The notes under the pieces are model-generated. The model saw only the letters and a list, made by a program, of their open reading frames with translations, had not been told where the DNA came from and did not search any database. The position numbers were made by a program, and so were the translations under genes. A stretch of 64,000 nt of DNA from Planosporangium thailandense (GTDB taxonomy: Bacteria > Actinomycetota > Actinomycetes > Mycobacteriales > Micromonosporaceae): contig NZ_JAATVY010000001.1 of the NCBI RefSeq assembly GCF_011947195.1, positions 496,001 through 560,000 of the forward strand. Reading direction: 5' to 3'. Each line of letters begins with the position of its first letter. The stretch's first letter is position 1. Shown here in pieces: positions 57,995 through 64,000 of this stretch.

Positions 57995-58792
57995 GTGACG
58001 GGCGGGAGCGCCGCCAGCGGCGGCGTATGGGTCGGAACCGGCTGGAAGATGAACAAGACGATCGCGGAGGCGCGGGCCTACTGCCGGAAACTGGCCCAGG
58101 CGGATCTTCCGGCCGGCGTCCAGGTCTTCGTGTTGCCGCCGTTCACGTCGCTCGCCGCGGCGAGCGACGAGCTCGGCCCCGACAGCGGCGTCCTGGTGGG
58201 AGCGCAGAACGCGCACTGGGCCGACAGCGGGGCGTGGACCGGCGAGATCTCGATGCCCATGGCGCGTGACGCCGGCGCCGAACTGGTCGAGATCGGCCAC
58301 TCGGAACGGCGGGAACACTTCGGCGAGACCGACGAGACGGTAGGTCTCAAGGTCGCCGCGGCGCTCCGGCACGGCCTCGTACCGCTCGTGTGCGTCGGCG
58401 AGCCGCGCGCCGTCCGTGCCGCCGGCGACGCCGAGGAGTACGTGCTGGGCCAGGTCGAGGCCGCCGTCGCCGGCATCCCGGCGGCCCGGATCCCGGACGT
58501 GATCGTCGCCTACGAGCCGGTCTGGGCCATCGGCGTGGGCGGTACGCCGGCGACACCGGAGCTCGTTGCCCCGGTCATGGGCGCGATCGCGGACCGGTTG
58601 TCCGCTCTCACCCAGGGCGCCGGCTGCCGTGCCCTGCTCTACGGCGGTGGGGTCGACCGGGCCAACGCGCCCGATCTGCTGCGTCTGCGGCACGTGGACG
58701 GCCTGTTCGTGGGGCGTGCGGCGTGGGACGTCGACGGCCTGCTAGCGCTCGTCGACCTGGCCGCACGCCATCGGGAGGCCGAGCGCGGCTAA
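57995..58792 (+). CDS. Triosephosphate isomerase family protein, probable tetrulose-phosphate isomerase
   Basis: This is a 265-residue TIM-barrel enzyme from GTG 57995. Catalytic residues are all present: Lys in 'GTGWKMNKTIAEA', His in 'ELVEIGHSERREHF' and Glu in 'IVAYEPVWAIGVGG'; the phosphate site is 'ALLYGGGVDRANAPDLL'. The sequence departs from housekeeping TPI, and its place in a tetritol locus suggests the L-erythrulose-1-phosphate isomerase role (LerI in M. smegmatis), which uses a TPI homologue. Triose isomerisation remains possible. It is separated from the transport genes by 258 bp with three inverted repeats. Confidence 0.82.
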   Translation: MTGGSAASGGVWVGTGWKMNKTIAEARAYCRKLAQADLPAGVQVFVLPPFTSLAAASDELGPDSGVLVGAQNAHWADSGAWTGEISMPMARDAGAELVEIGHSERREHFGETDETVGLKVAAALRHGLVPLVCVGEPRAVRAAGDAEEYVLGQVEAAVAGIPAARIPDVIVAYEPVWAIGVGGTPATPELVAPVMGAIADRLSALTQGAGCRALLYGGGVDRANAPDLLRLRHVDGLFVGRAAWDVDGLLALVDLAARHREAERG

Positions 58793-58793
58793 C

Positions 58794-58824
58794 GACTGTG
58801 GACTCCCGTGCGGAGTTCACAGTC
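58794..58824. terminator. Stem-loop directly after the isomerase stop
   Basis: The arms GACTGTGGACTCC and GGAGTTCACAGTC pair at 12 of 13 positions around CGTGC. It begins one base after the TAA stop. It is probably a terminator or an mRNA 3'-end stabiliser. Confidence 0.75.
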
Positions 58825-58830
58825 GCGAAT

Positions 58831-58865
58831 GTGGTTGGCGTGGGCCCCGGTCCCACGCCAACCAC
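58831..58865. repeat. Perfect 14-bp stem-loop
   Basis: The arms GTGGTTGGCGTGGG and CCCACGCCAACCAC pair perfectly around a 7-base loop. It adjoins the next palindrome with no gap. Confidence 0.8.
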
Positions 58866-58881
58866 GTGCGTATATACGCAC
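58866..58881. promoter_or_regulatory. Perfect 16-bp palindrome
   Basis: GTGCGTATATACGCAC has no spacer and an alternating TATATA core, which suits protein binding better than an RNA hairpin. It sits upstream of the direct repeats before the transport operon. Confidence 0.6.
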
Positions 58882-58921
58882 GAACCTGGACGTAGCTGGG
58901 TGGATCAAGCCGGTAAGATCA

Positions 58922-58979
58922 CCGTAACCGAACCGTAACTTGTGAAATTCGCAGTTCATCTTGCGCGATTCGCAGTTCA
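58922..58979 (+). promoter_or_regulatory. Direct repeats upstream of the transport operon
   Basis: CCGTAAC occurs at 58922 and 58933 (11-bp step), and ATTCGCAGTTCA occurs at 58947 and 58968 (21-bp step, two helical turns). Such phased repeats suggest an operator for the importer genes, separate from the promoter before the isomerase. Confidence 0.55.
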
Positions 58980-59050
58980 AGTTTCAGACTCTGCCACGGC
59001 CCGTCACCATCTCCGAGCCCTGTCGGGCCTCGCAGCGAGAAGAGCAGACT

Positions 59051-59695
59051 GTGCGCAACCTTCCGGCATCAACACAGCGAAAACGAGCGATCATCGCGGT
59101 CGTATGGGTGGTTCTGGTCATCGCGATGTTCGCCGGTACGAAGTTTCAGAGCACGGCCGCCGTCGCGAAGAGCCAGCCTGCGGCGTTCAACGCGACGACC
59201 TACGCCAAGCAGAAGTGGCCGGACCTCGTTCAGAAGATCGACAGCAAGGCGACCGACGTCGCGACGCTTGCGCCGGCTGTCGAGGCCAACCTGGCGGACG
59301 CGGGCAAGAAGTACGGCGAGGACCTCGGTGCGGGCAGCTACGCGTTCCCGGTCAAGGCGACCGGTACCGTGTCGGCGGTCGACGACAACTTCATGACGCT
59401 GGCCGTACCTGGCATGCCCGCGAACGACACCGTGCGGATCCCGCTGGGGATGGCGTTGAGCGGTTCGCCGATCCGTGACGCCACCGGCACGATCCACTAC
59501 GGCGACTTCACCGACCAGACGGACTACCAGGACGTCGCGAACGCGCTGAAGGCGATGGCCCAGCAGGAAGTCCTCGCGAAGATCACGCCGGCGTCCCTCA
59601 AGGGCAAGCAGATCACGGTCGTCGGCGCCTTCGGGTCCGGTGGGCCGCCCAACTCCTACCTGATCGACCCGGTGAAGATCGAGGCCGCGCAGTGA
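59051..59695 (+). CDS. DUF2291-family periplasmic/membrane protein of a sugar importer
   Basis: This is a 214-residue protein from GTG 59051. One N-terminal helix ('AIIAVVWVVLVIAMFAGTKF') anchors an exported domain with 'AKQKWPDLVQKIDSKATDVA', 'GSYAFPVKATGTVSAVDDNF' and 'FTDQTDYQDVANALKAMAQQ'. It ends 'NSYLIDPVKIEA'. This matches DUF2291, a family found almost only beside RbsA/RbsC-like importers. The role is unknown, perhaps assembly or ligand delivery. Its stop overlaps the ATPase start (GTGA). Confidence 0.82.
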   Translation: MRNLPASTQRKRAIIAVVWVVLVIAMFAGTKFQSTAAVAKSQPAAFNATTYAKQKWPDLVQKIDSKATDVATLAPAVEANLADAGKKYGEDLGAGSYAFPVKATGTVSAVDDNFMTLAVPGMPANDTVRIPLGMALSGSPIRDATGTIHYGDFTDQTDYQDVANALKAMAQQEVLAKITPASLKGKQITVVGAFGSGGPPNSYLIDPVKIEAAQ

Positions 59696-61266
59696 CCGGC
59701 TCCGACAACACCGTGACCGGTTCCGGACGCAGCGGCGAGGTCGTTCTCCGCGCGATCGACATCGTCAAGACCTACGGCGCCACGCAGGCGCTCAAGGGCG
59801 TCAACTTCGAGGTGCGCCGCGGCAAGGTGACCGTGCTGTTCGGTGAGAACGGCGCCGGCAAGTCGACGCTCATGAAGATCATCTCTGGAGTCGAGCAGCC
59901 GACCTCCGGCCACCTCGAACTCGAGGGCAACCGGATCAGCCTGTCGTCTCCCAACGACGCGCGGGCGGCCGGGATCGCGATCATCCACCAGGAGCTGAAC
60001 CTCTGCGCGAACCTGAGCGTGCGGGACAACATCTTCCTCGGGCACGAGCTGACCAACAAGGGTGGCGCGGTCGACTACGGCCGCGAGTCCGAGCTGGCCC
60101 AGCAGGTACTGGACTGGCTGGAGGAGCCGATCTCGCCGGAGACGCTGGTCGGAGACCTGCGGCTCGGGCAGCAGCAGATCGTCGAGATCGCACGCGCGCT
60201 CGTCGCCGACGCGCGCATCCTGATCATGGACGAGCCGACGTCGGCGCTCAGCGCTTCGGAGGTCACCGTCCTCTTCAAGGTGATCGCGGACCTCACCAAG
60301 CGCGGCGTCGCGATCGTCTACATCTCGCACCACCTCGAGGAGGCGATCGAGGTCGCCGACGAGGCGGTCGTCTTCCGCGACGGCCAGCTCGTCGCCACGG
60401 CCCCGGCGGAGGAGATCGACCTGCCCTGGGTCGTCCAGCAGATGGTCGGCCGCGCCGCCGATTACGACTTCTCCGACCGGCCGCGCGAGTACGGCGACGT
60501 ACGGCTGTCGATCCAGGGCGTGAAGGTGGTGTCCCCCGACGGCAGCGGCCGGCTCTCGGTCAACGACGTGTCGATCGACGTACGGGCGGGCGAGATCGTC
60601 TGCCTGTACGGCCTGATGGGCGCCGGCCGTACCGAGCTGATGGAGGCGCTCGCCGGGCGTGAGCCCATCGCGGCGGGGCGCATCGTGCTCGACGGGGAGG
60701 ACGTCACGCACCTGTCGATTCCCGACCGCATCGCGAAGGGCATGGTGCTCGTCCCCGAGGACCGTCAGCGTGACGGGCTCGTCCAGCTCATGTCCGTGGG
60801 GCAGAACCTGTCGCTGTCGAGCATCGCGAACCTCGTCAAGGGCCCGTTCGTCGCCCGCAAGCGCGAAGCCGTCGAGGTGGACGCACAGGTGAAGGATGTG
60901 CGCGTCAAGACGGCCGGCAGCCGGGCGCCGATCACGTCCCTGAGCGGCGGAAACCAGCAGAAGGTCGTGATCGGGCGGGCGCTGATGACGCAGCCGAAGG
61001 TGCTGCTGCTCGACGAGCCCTCGCGCGGTATCGACGTGGGTGCCAAGGGCGAGATCTTCAGCCTGCTGTTCAAACAGGCCGAGCGCGGCCTGGCCGTCCT
61101 CTACGTCACGTCGGAGATCAGCGAGGCGCTGTCGGCGTCGCATCGCTTGATCGTGATGAGCAAGGGTCGGGTCGTCCGCGAGTTCGACCCGGCCCGGACC
61201 ACACGGGCGGAAGTCATGGCGGCGTCGGACACCGACGCGGCCGCCCACAACGGGAGTTCCTCATGA
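59692..61266 (+). CDS. RbsA-type sugar ABC importer, duplicated ATP-binding protein
   Basis: This is a 524-residue protein with two ABC domains. The first has a full Walker A 'VLFGENGAGKSTLMKIISGV', signature 'LRLGQQQIVEIARAL' and Walker B 'ILIMDEPTSALSASEV'. The second has the degenerate P-loop 'CLYGLMGAGRTELMEALAGR' normal for this family, with signature 'SLSGGNQQKVVIGRAL' and 'LLLDEPSRGIDVGAKGEIF'. It powers import together with the permease and binding protein that follow. It starts at GTG 59692 within the preceding stop. Tetritol or pentitol transport is inferred from the locus. Confidence 0.92.
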   Translation: MTGSDNTVTGSGRSGEVVLRAIDIVKTYGATQALKGVNFEVRRGKVTVLFGENGAGKSTLMKIISGVEQPTSGHLELEGNRISLSSPNDARAAGIAIIHQELNLCANLSVRDNIFLGHELTNKGGAVDYGRESELAQQVLDWLEEPISPETLVGDLRLGQQQIVEIARALVADARILIMDEPTSALSASEVTVLFKVIADLTKRGVAIVYISHHLEEAIEVADEAVVFRDGQLVATAPAEEIDLPWVVQQMVGRAADYDFSDRPREYGDVRLSIQGVKVVSPDGSGRLSVNDVSIDVRAGEIVCLYGLMGAGRTELMEALAGREPIAAGRIVLDGEDVTHLSIPDRIAKGMVLVPEDRQRDGLVQLMSVGQNLSLSSIANLVKGPFVARKREAVEVDAQVKDVRVKTAGSRAPITSLSGGNQQKVVIGRALMTQPKVLLLDEPSRGIDVGAKGEIFSLLFKQAERGLAVLYVTSEISEALSASHRLIVMSKGRVVREFDPARTTRAEVMAASDTDAAAHNGSSS

Positions 61267-61330
61267 GCGGCCGTCGCGACAGGCAGGGGCCTGCCTCGGG
61301 TTGCAGCGGATCGGAAACCGGGAGAGAAAA

Positions 61331-62422
61331 GTGCTAGCGCGTCTGAAGGCCAACCGGAGCGCGATCATCGCTGAGGGCCGAGCATTGCTGGCCCTGGTCA
61401 TCATCGTCGTCTTTTTCGCGTCGATGTCCTCGCGATTCCTCGACACGACGAACCTCGTCATCATGACGCGTCACGTCGCGTTCAACGCGATTCTGGCGCT
61501 GGGCATGCTCCTGGTCATCCTCAACGGCGGGATCGACCTGTCGGTGGGCTCCACCGTCGGACTCTCCGGCATGGTCGCCGGCTACCTGCTCAAGGGCTGG
61601 GAGATCCCCGGGACCCACCAGGTCGCCTACCCGTCGGTGTGGGTGGTCATTCTGGTCGGCTGCCTGGTCGGCATGCTGGTGGGTGTCGTCAACGGCATCC
61701 TCGTGGCGAAGCTCAACGTGGCGCCGTTCATCGCGACCCTCGGCATGATGTACGCCGTCCGCGGCCTCGCGGAGCTGGTGGGCAACGGGCAGACGTTCAC
61801 CCAGCTGTTCGGGCAGAAGGCCCTCGGCAACACCGGGTTCGTGTCGACTCTGCACGACAACGTGCTGGGGCTGCCGTTCCCGATCTGGGTCATGATCGTC
61901 CTTACCGTCCTGTGCTCGCTGTACCTGACGCGGACGCCGTTCGGCCGCTGGCTGTACGCGTCCGGCAGCAACGAGCGGGCGGCCGCGCTGTCCGGCGTCC
62001 CGGTCAAGCGTGTGCAGGTCCGGATCTACGTGCTGGCGGGTCTGTGCGCCGGCATCGTCGGCCTGCTGCTGACCGCTGACCTGTCGGCCGCGGTGCCCGA
62101 GGGCGGTAGCGGCTACGAGCTCAACGCCATCGCGGCGGTGGTCATCGGTGGCGCCGCGCTGTCCGGCGGCCGCGGCACCGTGCGCGGCACGATCATCGGC
62201 GCCTTCGTCATCGGCTTCCTCGTCGACGGCCTGGTCCTGATCGGTGTGTCGGTGTTCTGGCAGGAAGTCATCAAGGGCGCGGTGATCATCGTGGCCGTCG
62301 TCGTCGACCAGGCGCAGCAGCGGCTGCAGAAGCGCCGCACGGCCAAGCAGGTCAGCGGGCCCGGCTCGAGCCCGGCGGCGCCCGCCGCGCGTTCCGAAAG
62401 CACCGTCATGACCAGGGCCTGA
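61331..62422 (+). CDS. RbsC-type sugar ABC importer permease
   Basis: This is a 363-residue membrane protein. I chose GTG 61331, with GGGAGAG about six bases upstream; the frame opens at TTG 61301. There are about nine helices, with 'LVILNGGIDLSVGSTVGLSG', 'VNGILVAKLNVAPFIATLGM' and 'AAVVIGGAALSGGRGTVRGT' as family marks of the BPD_transp_2 permeases. The C-terminal tail is cytoplasmic and basic. It forms the membrane channel for the ATPase upstream, 64 bp away, and the binding protein downstream. Confidence 0.92.
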   Translation: MLARLKANRSAIIAEGRALLALVIIVVFFASMSSRFLDTTNLVIMTRHVAFNAILALGMLLVILNGGIDLSVGSTVGLSGMVAGYLLKGWEIPGTHQVAYPSVWVVILVGCLVGMLVGVVNGILVAKLNVAPFIATLGMMYAVRGLAELVGNGQTFTQLFGQKALGNTGFVSTLHDNVLGLPFPIWVMIVLTVLCSLYLTRTPFGRWLYASGSNERAAALSGVPVKRVQVRIYVLAGLCAGIVGLLLTADLSAAVPEGGSGYELNAIAAVVIGGAALSGGRGTVRGTIIGAFVIGFLVDGLVLIGVSVFWQEVIKGAVIIVAVVVDQAQQRLQKRRTAKQVSGPGSSPAAPAARSESTVMTRA

Positions 62423-62464
62423 CCTGGCCGGCGTCAGACGATTCAAAAATCAGGAAGGATAAGT

Positions 62465-63454
62465 ATGTTCAAGAAGCACCTCGCCTGGGCGGTGTTACCG
62501 GTCGCAGCGGTCGCGCTGGCCGCCTGTGGGTCGTCGTCGGACTCGAAGTCCGACTCGGGCTCGGGCTCGGCCAAGAACGCTGCCAACAAGACGATGGCGA
62601 TCATCACGGTCGACCCGTCGAACCCGTACTGGAAGGCCGAGGTCGACACGGCGCAGGCTGAGGCTAAGAAGCTCGGCTACAAGACGACCGTGAACGCGCA
62701 CAACAACGACCAGACCAAGCAGAGCAACTTCATCGACGCGGCGATCAGCGCCAAGGTGAGCGCCATCATCCTCGACCCGGCGGGTGCGAAGGAGAGCATC
62801 GGCGCGGTGCAGAAGGCGACGAGCGCGGGTATCCCGGTCTTCCTCGTCAACGCCGAGATCGACCAGCAGGGGATCGCGAAGTCGCAGATCGTCTCGAACA
62901 ACTCCCAGGGCGCCACGCTGGGCGCTCAGGAGTGGGTCAAGGCGATGGGCGGCAAGGGCGACTACGTCGAGCTGTTCGGCCAGCCGACCGACAACAACGC
63001 CAAGGTGCGGTCGGACGCCTACCACGGCGTCATCGACCAGTACCCGGACCTGCACCTGCTCCAGAAGGAAACCGCCAACTGGGACCGCCAGCAGGGCAAG
63101 CAGAAGATGGAGATCATGCTCCAGGCGCACCCGAACATCACGGGCGTGATCGCGGGTAACGACGAGATGGCCCTGGGCGCGATCCAGGCCCTCAAGGACG
63201 CCAACAAGCTGTCGCAGGTCAAGGTGCTCGGCTTCGACGGCAACAACGACGCCGCCGCCGCCGTGGCGAACGGCGAGATGGTCGCCACCGCGCTCCAGCC
63301 GATCGTGCAGGGCAGCACCATGGCGGTCGACCAGGCCGACCAGTACCTGAAGACCGGCAAGACCGGCGCCAACGCGGAGAAGCAGGCCATCAACTGCGTC
63401 CTGATCACCAAGGACAACGCCGCGAAGCTGCACGACTTCGTGGTGGCTCAGTGA
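62465..63454 (+). CDS. RbsB-type sugar-binding lipoprotein
   Basis: This is a 329-residue lipoprotein from ATG 62465, with AGGAAGG upstream. It has signal peptide 'WAVLPVAAVALAACGSSSDS' with lipobox LAAC. The periplasmic-binding fold starts 'TMAIITVDPSNPYWKAEVDT' and includes 'IDAAISAKVSAIILDPAGAK', 'GVIAGNDEMALGAIQALKDA' and 'VLGFDGNNDAAAAVANGEM'. The family binds ribose, xylose and sugar alcohols. With the dehydrogenase and isomerase around it, a tetritol such as erythritol or threitol is the likely ligand. It ends the operon; a strong hairpin follows. Confidence 0.9.
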   Translation: MFKKHLAWAVLPVAAVALAACGSSSDSKSDSGSGSAKNAANKTMAIITVDPSNPYWKAEVDTAQAEAKKLGYKTTVNAHNNDQTKQSNFIDAAISAKVSAIILDPAGAKESIGAVQKATSAGIPVFLVNAEIDQQGIAKSQIVSNNSQGATLGAQEWVKAMGGKGDYVELFGQPTDNNAKVRSDAYHGVIDQYPDLHLLQKETANWDRQQGKQKMEIMLQAHPNITGVIAGNDEMALGAIQALKDANKLSQVKVLGFDGNNDAAAAVANGEMVATALQPIVQGSTMAVDQADQYLKTGKTGANAEKQAINCVLITKDNAAKLHDFVVAQ

Positions 63455-63497
63455 CACCGTCCGCGTACGGACGTTCCTAGCGAGGAAATTCGATGAT

Positions 63498-63541
63498 CCC
63501 GGTTAGGCTCGGCGCCGATATCCGCGCCGAGCCTGACCGGG
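63498..63541. terminator. Long hairpin terminator after the importer operon
   Basis: The 18-bp arms (63498-63515 and 63524-63541), with GGCTCGGCGC and GCGCCGAGCC at the inner ends, pair with a single mismatch around an 8-base loop. It is 44 bp after the binding-protein stop. Transcription of the DeoR gene should restart beyond it. Confidence 0.88.
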
Positions 63542-63697
63542 GCAGGGCGTGGCCATCGGCACCACTGACCTGGCACTTTGCGGCCGGTCGAGGGCGGCGT
63601 CGAGGACCATTCCCGCACCGGGCTCGTCGCTTTGCGAACGCGACGGTTCTCCCGACGGCGCGGCGTGGCCGGCTCGACTATGTAACGAGGTGCGGTA

Positions 63698-64000
63698 ATG
63701 GCTGAGGAACAGGCGGATCACGCGGGTGGGTCCGCGAGCGCCAGGCGCGAGCGGAAGACGGAGATCCGCCAGCGCCTGATCAGTGAACATGTGATCAATG
63801 TTGGATCGTGTACCGCACAGGAGCTCGCGGCGACCTTCGGCGTGAGCATCATGACGATCCACCGCGACCTGGACGCCCTCGAGCGCCGGGGCATCGTCCG
63901 CAAGTTCCGCGGCGGAGTCACCGCGCAGCCGTCCGGCGTGTTCGAGTCACAGCTGTCGTATCGCATGACGTCGAACGAGGCCGAGAAGAACGCGATCGCG
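63698..64000 (+). CDS. DeoR/GlpR-family regulator, N-terminal part
   Basis: This is 101 codons from ATG 63698, cut by the window end. After a polar tail, 'RRERKTEIRQRLISEHVINV' leads into the DeoR helix-turn-helix 'CTAQELAATFGVSIMTIHRD' and 'LDALERRGIVRKFRGGVTA'. The sugar-phosphate-sensing domain begins near the end ('RMTSNEAEKNAIA'). Its position after the importer operon suggests that it represses this locus until a phosphorylated tetrulose appears. The T-rich GAT repeats at 57858-57879 and the direct repeats at 58922-58979 are candidate sites. Confidence 0.9.
   Translation, partial: MAEEQADHAGGSASARRERKTEIRQRLISEHVINVGSCTAQELAATFGVSIMTIHRDLDALERRGIVRKFRGGVTAQPSGVFESQLSYRMTSNEAEKNAIA

Noticed and set aside
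1-64000. Prophage, transposon or integrated element
   Set aside because: I found no integrase, transposase, tRNA-flanked attachment repeat or phage structural gene.

Overview
The window is high-GC DNA with actinomycete gene style: GTG and TTG starts, ATGA/GTGA gene overlaps, hairpin terminators without U-tracts, F420-type oxidoreductases, a SARP regulator and SigB/F-like sigma factor logic. A filamentous actinobacterium, plausibly of the Micromonosporaceae, is the best guess; the sequence alone does not fix the genus. I see no rRNA, tRNA, CRISPR, prophage or insertion sequence. The window opens inside a formate dehydrogenase gene and closes inside a DeoR-type regulator gene.

Layout. 0-8 kb: formate dehydrogenase end, PrmC-like methyltransferase, diguanylate cyclase, BMP lipoprotein, VOC protein, and an F420-linked gene pair divergent from a TetR gene with two palindromic operators. 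8-16.7 kb: a sigma factor fused to a STAS domain, an iron-permease-like protein, a luciferase-like oxidoreductase fused to a hemerythrin domain, an FMN-binding protein divergent from a two-component system, and a lipoprotein. 16.7-19.6 kb: an NAD-salvage operon (kptA fragment, pnuC, nadR, nrtR) behind a perfect 23-bp palindrome. 19.6-24.7 kb: a decayed phosphotransferase, an emfourin-like lipoprotein inhibitor, an M4 metalloprotease and a serine protease; the two proteases end in the same 456-bp sequence.

24.7-33 kb is a copper region: two small HMA proteins, a copper P-type ATPase with a large extra C-terminal part, and a SARP/STAND regulator between them. All three copper promoters carry three heptamers at 11-bp period, the geometry that SARP proteins recognise. 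33-44.3 kb: YciO-like protein, P450, rbsK-rbsD, an ABC exporter, a flippase-like membrane protein, an MprA/MprB-like two-component system and a glycosyltransferase. Three promoters here carry four tandem 11-bp boxes with a TTCTTAGC-like core, oriented with the genes, suggesting one local regulon.

44.3-47.9 kb: an uncharacterised pair (tryptophan-rich membrane-associated metzincin plus small membrane protein) and a GlxA-type regulator divergent from a rhodanese. 47.9-56.3 kb: a divergent catabolic cluster around a PucR regulator (N-acylamino-acid racemase/OSBS, GNAT protein, APC permease, two SDRs, ureohydrolase, polysaccharide-deacetylase-family hydrolase). 56.3-64 kb: a tetritol-type sugar-alcohol locus (erythritol/L-threitol dehydrogenase, TPI-family isomerase, DUF2291 protein, RbsA/RbsC/RbsB-like importer, DeoR regulator), punctuated by groups of three inverted repeats.
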